Assembly: GCA_002287035.1 (NCBI GenBank) | Contig: NSKG01000010.1 | Location: 1-64,000, forward strand | Length of the DNA: 64,000 bases | Reading direction: 5' to 3' | DNA from: Pseudomonas sp. WN033 | GTDB lineage: Bacteria > Pseudomonadota > Gammaproteobacteria > Pseudomonadales > Pseudomonadaceae | Shown here: positions 58,508-64,000 of the stretch, one piece after another | How positions within the stretch are numbered: the first letter of the stretch is position 1 | How the letters are laid out: each line of letters begins with the position of its first letter | The notes under the pieces: generated by a model | What the model was told of the DNA's origin: nothing | The model's input: only the letters and a program-made list of their open reading frames with translations | Database searches by the model: none | Translations under genes and position numbers: made by a program

Positions 58508-59341
58508 TCAGACCATGACGCCCAGATTATCGAGAATCTCCACTTCGCCAAACCGTGCGCAGGCCATCAGTCGGATTGGTCCGCGCAGCGGATTGATGTC
58601 CTGCAATGTTTCGCTGATCACATGAGCGTAGACTAGCGGCGCCTGGCTTTCTATGTGCTCGACTATGATCGCGCGGACCTTGTCAGCATCCCTTTCACCT
58701 TCGGCGATGGCTCTGGCTGCGGTTTCCAGAGCCTGAGGCACTATCGCCGCGGCTATACGGTTTTCCGGTGTCAGTTTCATATTGCGGCTCGACAACGGCA
58801 CACCGTCTGTATCGCGCACGGTTGGGCTAACGACAAAGCGCTTTATCGGTAGAGACAGGTCGCTGGCTACTTGACGCATCATGACCAACTGCTGCCAGTC
58901 CTTTTCGCCCATATAGCAGGTGCAACCGCCAACCATGCCGAGGAACTTGCTCATGAACAGCGCCACCATGTCCAGGTGTTGCGGGTCGGTCAGGCCTGGG
59001 TGGTGCAAGCCCGGCGCTGTGACCTTGACGACAGGGGGCTGTGGGTAGATTTCTTCACCCCGTGGAATGTAGAGCAGATGAGCACCAGCGCTTGCGGCCA
59101 TGGCGGCATCTTTTTCGTAATCGCGCGGATAGGATGGGTTGGAGGCGCCTGCCCAAGGAAATGACATCTCACCGGTCCAGAACATGATCACTGCGTCGTT
59201 CTCGGAGCTGGCATGGCGCAGCAGCGACAGATGTCCTTCATGCAAAGCCCCACTGGTACCGACCCAGCCAATGGACTTGTTCAGGGCCCTCAGTGCGGCC
59301 AGCTCAGTATCCAGATCAGCCTTGTTACGTAGAGTTTTCAC
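58508..59341 (-). CDS. Divergent pantoate-beta-alanine ligase-like protein (PanC family)
   Basis: 277 residues. Family fold is evident from TSGALHEGHLSLLRHASS (HEGH adenylation loop), the YMGEKDWQQLVMMRQVAS stretch and the PTVRDTDGVPLSSRNMKLTP motif. But the pantoate-binding part is altered: the usual NPTQF becomes GEMSFPWAGASNPSYPRD and the usual RPGHFDGV becomes LHHPGLTDPQHLDMVA. The enzyme probably ligates another acid to an amine using ATP. A second panC on a catabolic island, beside CoA-ester genes, points to a new substrate. True panC would be redundant with the chromosome. Confidence 0.78.
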   Translation of the reverse strand: MKTLRNKADLDTELAALRALNKSIGWVGTSGALHEGHLSLLRHASSENDAVIMFWTGEMSFPWAGASNPSYPRDYEKDAAMAASAGAHLLYIPRGEEIYPQPPVVKVTAPGLHHPGLTDPQHLDMVALFMSKFLGMVGGCTCYMGEKDWQQLVMMRQVASDLSLPIKRFVVSPTVRDTDGVPLSSRNMKLTPENRIAAAIVPQALETAARAIAEGERDADKVRAIIVEHIESQAPLVYAHVISETLQDINPLRGPIRLMACARFGEVEILDNLGVMV

Positions 59342-59393
59342 TGTCCTTTCCTCTTGTTGTTATTGGTATTCATATGGACCCGAGCGTTGTTCC

Positions 59394-60461
59394 TCAGCCC
59401 GGGACGTTCGTCGCCAGACTTCCTACGGGGGCAGGCACATCCAGTACGGTATGCCAGCCGGGAGAGGCCGCCACGATTCTGGGCAGGAAGTTCACGGCAC
59501 GGGCGGCGTTTAGTGAAGCGACATCGTCCGGACCACTGTGATCGGCCTGCAAACTGAATTCGCACTGGATGCTCGGCGACCCTTCGATGACCACACGCCA
59601 GTTCGGCGTATCTGCCGCTGCCCGCCAGTCACCGCCGATATCGAGCCGGGTGGTCTGTTCATTGATCAGTTGGTAGAAAGGTTCACCGCGGGAGAAAGCG
59701 GTAAAGGTCCAGCGCACGCCAGCGGCGGTGCCTTTTGCGACCTTCAGTCCGCTAGGTTCCAGAACCATGTCTTGCACTGAGCGGCCATACTCCTTGTTGG
59801 TCAGGCGCAGGTCATCCATCGGTATGCCTAGCCCCAGCGCGACGATGCGGGCAGACTGGGCAATGCCCCACATCCAGAGTTTGTCGACTTCAGCAGGTTC
59901 CGCCTTGGGATCGAATGCCGAGTCCGGTACTGGCTGACCAATGCCAACGAACTGGCCCAACTGAATCGCCGAGGGGTAGTGGGGCACGAAGTTTCTTTGG
60001 AAGGCTCTGATCATGCGAATGTTGGTGGAGTAACCCGTACAGAAGAGGGGTAATACATCGCTTATCAGGCCAGGAATATTGCCTCCGGCCATCAGCGCGG
60101 CTCCCCCTTCTTCGGCGGCGCTCTGCAGCATCTGGTATTCCGGTGCGCTCGGTAGGTGCCATCCGCCGATATTCGAATAGACACCCGTACCGGCGCGCAG
60201 AAATCTGGCGATTACTTCCGGCTGCCAGGTCAGGCCATGCCAGGCGGCGACGTCGGCCTGCAAGGCCACCAATGCCTCCACATCGCGGGTCGCCTTCACT
60301 CCGACCGGCTCGATACCAACGATGTCCCCGACATCCTTACCTTCCTTGTCGCTGTTATGCACTAGCACACCAACCAGTTCAAAGGCTGGGTTCTTCACTA
60401 CCAGGCGAGCTACTTCACTACCGACACTGCCCGTATAACAAACGACTATGCGCAAAGGCAT
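59394..60461 (-). CDS. NAD(P)-dependent amine dehydrogenase-like protein (DapB-like fold)
   Basis: 355 residues. N-terminal nucleotide fold MPLRIVVCYTGSVGSEVARL, then a pattern GGAALMAGGNIPGLISDVLP seen in the 2,4-diaminopentanoate dehydrogenase-like family. The C-terminal region with PFYQLINEQTTRLDIGGDWR is probably the dimer/ligand domain. The family also appears in hydroxysteroid and terpene degradation clusters, often without known substrate. It follows the SnoaL gene after a 15-base gap. Named by fold; substrate unknown. Confidence 0.8.
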   Translation of the reverse strand: MPLRIVVCYTGSVGSEVARLVVKNPAFELVGVLVHNSDKEGKDVGDIVGIEPVGVKATRDVEALVALQADVAAWHGLTWQPEVIARFLRAGTGVYSNIGGWHLPSAPEYQMLQSAAEEGGAALMAGGNIPGLISDVLPLFCTGYSTNIRMIRAFQRNFVPHYPSAIQLGQFVGIGQPVPDSAFDPKAEPAEVDKLWMWGIAQSARIVALGLGIPMDDLRLTNKEYGRSVQDMVLEPSGLKVAKGTAAGVRWTFTAFSRGEPFYQLINEQTTRLDIGGDWRAAADTPNWRVVIEGSPSIQCEFSLQADHSGPDDVASLNAARAVNFLPRIVAASPGWHTVLDVPAPVGSLATNVPG

Positions 60462-60476
60462 GGGTCTATTCCTCTT

Positions 60477-60935
60477 CTATTGTGAATCAGGGGCGTACAT
60501 GACTGCGTTGGGCGAATGACCATCTACGCTGACCCGGCGGTAAGTGAATAACCAGCGTCCTTCAAGCAGCGCCAAGCGGTCGGTATACCGTCCCCAGTGA
60601 TCCCACCCGCTGGGGCCTGCCACGGCGAAATAGGACCAGCAGCGCGCCTCGGTAGGGCTGGTCAGCTCTATCCGAATACTGGAAACATGATGCGAGAAGC
60701 GGCCACCAGCCTGGCGGCGGCGCTCCAACTGCGCGGGGCTGGCACCGAAGGCCTGGAGTATGCCTGCGCGTATGGCTTCCCGACCTTCGTAGGTGCCGAT
60801 GCCCTTGAGATCGAGCACGCCATTGAGAGCAAAGGTGGCAAGGTATCCTTCGTAGTCAGCGTTATCTCCGCACCAGTTGTAGGTGGCCAGCGTATTGCGG
60901 ATCGCTTCATGGGCTCGGCCGTCCGTTTCATTCAT
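60477..60935 (-). CDS. SnoaL-like NTF2-fold protein
   Basis: 152 residues from MNETDGRAHEAIRNTLATYN. The cone-shaped NTF2 fold is suggested by YNWCGDNADYEGYLATFALN, FSHHVSSIRIELTSPTEARC and SYFAVAGPSGWDHWGRYTDR. Such proteins act as isomerases, hydratases or cyclases in degradation or polyketide pathways. It leads the minus-strand group (SnoaL, amine dehydrogenase-like, PanC-like), probably an operon whose promoter faces marR. Confidence 0.85.
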   Translation of the reverse strand: MNETDGRAHEAIRNTLATYNWCGDNADYEGYLATFALNGVLDLKGIGTYEGREAIRAGILQAFGASPAQLERRRQAGGRFSHHVSSIRIELTSPTEARCWSYFAVAGPSGWDHWGRYTDRLALLEGRWLFTYRRVSVDGHSPNAVMYAPDSQ

Positions 60936-61130
60936 TATCTGGTCTCCAGTAGCTGTTGCCGTGACAACGAGTTCGTAGCAGGGTAGGAAGCCCTTCAGAT
61001 TATAAATAATGATCAGTCAGTTATACTTTGTATAGTGTTTTCCCTGTGATAGTTCGGGTGTGCTTGATGGGTGGCCACGTTAGACTGATCGGATTGCCGG
61101 CCAGGGCAATGGGAGTCTTATTGAAAATAA

Positions 61131-61148
61131 ATGACAATTAGTTGTCAT
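61131..61148. promoter_or_regulatory. Perfect palindromic MarR-type operator
   Basis: ATGACAA-TTAG-TTGTCAT, 7-base arms with a 4-base centre, lies in the divergent region between the SnoaL gene and the marR gene, directly before the marR start. MarR proteins commonly bind such dyads and repress their own and the divergent operon. AT-rich, so close to promoter elements. Confidence 0.75.
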
Positions 61149-61170
61149 AATGGAAAATGGGTGTCATATT

Positions 61171-61695
61171 GTGAGCATGCAATCTGAAGATGCTGGTTTG
61201 TTGCCGACCTTTGATCGCTCGGTGCACAGCGAGTCGGGGGCACGTATCGCCGAGCTGGTGGACGAGATACTGCGTCTGCATGGCCGGGTAATGAGTTCCC
61301 GCAAACCTTCGATACTGGGTAACTCCACGCAGGCCATTGTTCTGGCTTCGGTGGTGCTGGCGTTGGAGCCTCCTACCGTGGCACGTATTGCCCGAAGTCT
61401 TGGCTACACCCGGCAGGCCATTCAGAAGACCGCAGATCTGATGGTCGGCGAAGGCTATGTGGTGTATGCGGACAACCCGCACCACAAGCGCTCTCGGCAG
61501 CTGCTTGCGACCGAAAAGGGCCGGCGCGTCTACGAGCAGGTCAATCGGGAGAGTGCCGAATGGACCGAGCATGTCGCCCAGGGTCTTGATGCGCCGGTAC
61601 TGCTTCAGACCCTGGAGGTGCTGCGCCAAGTACGGCGGAACCTGGAAGGCTACTCGGATAATGCCGGGGCTTCGCCGAAGGGAGATCATTCATGA
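61171..61695 (+). CDS. MarR-family transcriptional regulator
   Basis: 174 residues if GTG 61171 is used (GGGTG precedes); the ATG at 61177 or the ATG at 61150 are alternatives. The winged helix is LALEPPTVARIARSLGYTRQ then AIQKTADLMVGEGYVVYADN and HHKRSRQLLATEKGRR, the beta-wing. Ligand is unknown, but MarR regulators of catabolic clusters often respond to a CoA-thioester of the substrate. The perfect dyad at 61131-61148 is its likely operator. It precedes the APH and acyl-CoA dehydrogenase genes, which it may control. Confidence 0.9.
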   Translation: MSMQSEDAGLLPTFDRSVHSESGARIAELVDEILRLHGRVMSSRKPSILGNSTQAIVLASVVLALEPPTVARIARSLGYTRQAIQKTADLMVGEGYVVYADNPHHKRSRQLLATEKGRRVYEQVNRESAEWTEHVAQGLDAPVLLQTLEVLRQVRRNLEGYSDNAGASPKGDHS

Positions 61696-61780
61696 CATGA
61701 GTTCCTGAGTGTCTCTCTGGCATGTGGTTGATCAGTCACGATGTGATCTGAACTTTATGCACAAAACAAGAGAGACAGAA

Positions 61781-62851
61781 ATGACTCAGGATCTTCCTAC
61801 TTTTGACGGGCTGCTCGACTGGCCAGCGCTGAATGACTGGCTGATGGCTGGCTCGCTACCTGGCAGCGGCCCGGTCACTGGCGTAGAGCAGTTGACCGGT
61901 GGTTCGCAGAATAATCTGTTTCTATTGCAGCGGGGTGACCAGCACTTCGTGCTGCGCCGCCCGCCCCGTCACCTGCGACCAACCAGCAACCAGACCATGT
62001 TGCGCGAGGCCCGCGTACTGGGTGCCCTGGCTGGAAGTGATGTGCCGCATCCTGCCTTGCTCGGTCTCTGCGATGACCTATCGGTGATCGGCGTGAACTT
62101 TTTCCTGATGGAACCGCTTGAGGGTTTTTCCCCTGCCGGGCTACTCCAGGGCCGCTACGCCACGGATTCAAGCTGGCGCCATCGTATGGGCGAGGAATTC
62201 GTAAAGGCTGCCGCGGCGCTGGCAGCGGTCGATTACCAGGCCGTCGGCCTCGACGATTTCGGTAGGCCCGCCAACTGGCACGCCCGGCAGGTAGAGCGCT
62301 GGCGCTCGCAACTGGATGGGTATCGCGACGTTCCCGGTTACGCCGCCGAACCCCCTCTGCCATACGTGGATGAAACCGGTCGCTGGCTGACCGACAACAT
62401 ACCGGCGGGCGGCCGCATCGGCATCATTCATGGCGACTTTCAATGGCCGAATGTCATGTTCTCTCTCGAGTCTCCGCGAATTTCCGGGTTGATCGACTGG
62501 GAACTGTCCACACTCGGTGATCCCTTGCTGGATCTGGCCTGGGTACTGACCTCCTGGCGTGAAGAGGACGACCCGAGCGAGGGAGGAGCCAGCGGTGGGC
62601 CGATAGTCCAGCCCTGGGATGGTTTCATGACGCGTGCCGAGCTGATTTCCCTATATGGCGAGCTGAGCGGACGCGACATGAGCTCGATGCCGTGGTTCTT
62701 CGTGCTGGCCTGCTACAAGCTGGCCTGCCTGCTGGAGGGGACCTATGCACGATCCCTCGCCGGCAAGGCGCCGAAGGAAATGGGCCTCTACCTTCACAAC
62801 TATGCGCTCTGGCTGATGGCCAAGGCCAGACAGCTGATCGCCAGCGCATGA
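61781..62851 (+). CDS. APH/phosphotransferase-family kinase, 4-hydroxyacyl-CoA kinase-like
   Basis: 356 residues from ATG 61781. The aminoglycoside-phosphotransferase-like kinase fold has GGSQNNLFLLQRGDQHFV (P-loop-like), FVLRRPP (Lys/Arg), the catalytic Brenner motif GIIHGDFQWPNVMF and the metal motif GLIDWELSTLGDP. In ACAD10/11-type systems and the levulinate operon this kinase phosphorylates the 4-hydroxyl of a hydroxyacyl-CoA, and the partner dehydrogenase removes phosphate. The acyl-CoA dehydrogenase gene follows 43 bases downstream on the same strand, supporting this reading. Substrate chain length is not known. Confidence 0.85.
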   Translation: MTQDLPTFDGLLDWPALNDWLMAGSLPGSGPVTGVEQLTGGSQNNLFLLQRGDQHFVLRRPPRHLRPTSNQTMLREARVLGALAGSDVPHPALLGLCDDLSVIGVNFFLMEPLEGFSPAGLLQGRYATDSSWRHRMGEEFVKAAAALAAVDYQAVGLDDFGRPANWHARQVERWRSQLDGYRDVPGYAAEPPLPYVDETGRWLTDNIPAGGRIGIIHGDFQWPNVMFSLESPRISGLIDWELSTLGDPLLDLAWVLTSWREEDDPSEGGASGGPIVQPWDGFMTRAELISLYGELSGRDMSSMPWFFVLACYKLACLLEGTYARSLAGKAPKEMGLYLHNYALWLMAKARQLIASA

Positions 62852-62894
62852 GCCGGCAATTCTGACACCTGACACATGCATGGAGAACGACACG

Positions 62895-64000
62895 ATGTGG
62901 GATTTTTCGACTGACCCCGAGTTTCAGGCCAAGCTGGAGTGGATCGATCGCTTTCTGGTCGAGGAAGTGGAGCCGCTGGATGTGCTTTATCCATCCGTCA
63001 GTGTGGTCTATGACACTCGCCACAGCATCTCGCGCGCCATCCTCAAACCGCTGCAGGACGAGGTCAAGCGCCAAGGGTTGTGGGCCTGTCATCTGGGGCC
63101 CGAACTGGGCGGAGAAGGTTATGGGCAGGTAGCCCTGGCGCTTATGAACGAGCGGCTGGGCCGTTCGCTCTGGGCGCCGACTGTATTCGGAACCGCGGCA
63201 CCGGATACCGGCAATGCCGAGATTCTCGCCATGTTCGGCACCCAGGAACAGAAGGACAAATACCTTCAGCCACTACTTGATGGCGACATCGTTTCCTGCT
63301 TTTCCATGACCGAACCGCAGGGCGGGGCTGACCCACGAGTATTTACCACCAATGCACGGCGCGAGGGTGACCATTGGGTTATCAGCGGTGAGAAGTGGTA
63401 TTCGTCCAACGCGCGTTACGCCGAATTCCTGCTGGTGCTGGCGGTAACCGACCCGGATGCGCCGATCCAGAAACGCATGTCCATGTTCATCGTGCCGAAG
63501 GAGTCGCCCGGGCTGGAAATCATCCGCAATGTACCGCACATGGGTGAGCGGCTGGAGATGGACGAGGCCACCGAGGGCTATCTTCGTTACAACGATGTGC
63601 GCGTACCACTCGATCACATGCTCGGCGAGGCCGGTGGCGGATTCGCTGTCGCCCAGGCACGTCTCGGCGGCGGGCGGGTGCACCATGCCATGCGCATCGT
63701 CGGCCAGTGTCAGCGAGCCCTGGACATGATGTGTGAGAGAGCATTGAGCCGGTACACGCAGGGTACTCGGCTGGCGGATCTGGGTACGGTGAAAACCATG
63801 ATCGCCGACAGCCAGATAGAGCTCGAGCAGTTTCGTCTGCTGGTCATGAAGACCGCCTGGCTCATCGACCAGAGCCATGGAGACCCACGCAAGGCGCGTG
63901 CACACATCGCAATGGTCAAGGTAGGAATGGCCAAGATTTACCACGATATTGTTCAGCGGGCGCTGCACATGCATGGCTCGCTGGGAGCGACCTTCGAGAC
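62895..64000 (+). CDS. Acyl-CoA dehydrogenase (ACAD10/11-like), 3' end beyond window
   Basis: The first 368 residues are visible and open to the window edge. Family features: EELGGEGYGQ-type start (GPELGGEGYGQVALALMNER), FGTAAPDTGNAEILAMFG, the flavin signature SCFSMTEPQGGADPRVFTT and VISGEKWYSSNARYAEFLL. The APDTGN motif is typical of ACAD10/11-related dehydrogenases rather than general short-chain ones. It uses FAD to oxidise acyl-CoA or, in this branch, to eliminate phosphate after the kinase step. The rest lies outside the window. Confidence 0.93.
   Translation, partial: MWDFSTDPEFQAKLEWIDRFLVEEVEPLDVLYPSVSVVYDTRHSISRAILKPLQDEVKRQGLWACHLGPELGGEGYGQVALALMNERLGRSLWAPTVFGTAAPDTGNAEILAMFGTQEQKDKYLQPLLDGDIVSCFSMTEPQGGADPRVFTTNARREGDHWVISGEKWYSSNARYAEFLLVLAVTDPDAPIQKRMSMFIVPKESPGLEIIRNVPHMGERLEMDEATEGYLRYNDVRVPLDHMLGEAGGGFAVAQARLGGGRVHHAMRIVGQCQRALDMMCERALSRYTQGTRLADLGTVKTMIADSQIELEQFRLLVMKTAWLIDQSHGDPRKARAHIAMVKVGMAKIYHDIVQRALHMHGSLGATFE

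Overview
The window is most likely from a Pseudomonas or a close gammaproteobacterial relative. Protein content, GC-rich coding and the gene order match the ICEclc/PAGI-2/PFGI-1 family of integrative and conjugative elements (ICEs). Nearly all of positions 1,000-52,300 is the conserved ICE backbone, read on the minus strand. The right 11 kb is a different kind of DNA: a catabolic gene cluster on both strands. No integrase, tRNA gene or attachment site is visible, so neither ICE end can be placed.

Layout. 1-231: tail of an IS3-type transposase cut by the window edge. 972-3,178: HU-like protein and MobH relaxase. 3,428-4,259: a plus-strand PrlF/YhaV toxin-antitoxin pair with its own promoter and operator, inserted next to the relaxase. 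4,287-17,978: DUF3742, TraG and the MPF-G type IV secretion genes (TIGR03755/3756/3757, RadC, the VirB4-like ATPase, TIGR03751/3752/3749/3746/3750/3745/3758 and RAQPRD). 18,100-26,460: an accessory hotspot inside the conjugation gene order. It holds a HTH/PIN toxin-antitoxin pair, a complete type II CBASS anti-phage operon (patatin effector CapV, CD-NTase, Cap2 E1-E2 and Cap3 JAMM protease), and a divergent HTH-repressor/metallopeptidase pair resembling CapH/CapP. 26,471-32,616: the conjugation cluster resumes (TIGR03747, TraD, TIGR03765, SLT, TIGR03759, a coiled-coil protein, PilL).

32,988-41,468: DUF932, STY4534, DUF3085 (frameshifted), a GHKL ATPase and several small unknowns. Many are preceded by long structured leaders. 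The same compound leader stands before radC about 25 kb away. Its helices show compensatory changes between copies, so it is probably a family of cis-acting RNAs resembling the radC RNA motif. 42,327-52,302: the replication/maintenance and transfer-control module (TopB, SSB, DUF3158, TIGR03761, STY4528, DUF2857, ParB, a HicA-like small protein, ParA, AlpA), with palindromic repeats in the promoter region upstream of TIGR03761, inside STY4528 and upstream of alpA.

52,740-64,000: a LysR regulator, a small secreted peptide, a FkbM-type methyltransferase, then a CoA-centred catabolic cluster: enoyl-CoA hydratase, amidohydrolase, SDR, a divergent PanC-like ligase, an amine-dehydrogenase-like oxidoreductase, a SnoaL protein, a MarR regulator with a perfect operator, an APH-type kinase and an ACAD10/11-like dehydrogenase. 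The last two suggest 4-hydroxyacyl-CoA breakdown by phosphorylation and elimination, as in levulinate catabolism.

The most notable points are the CBASS island with a candidate DNA-damage regulatory switch and paired operators, the repeated leader RNA, the unexplained dyads and repeats of the replication/regulation module, and the divergent PanC. Family names are from recognition of protein sequence without database searches.
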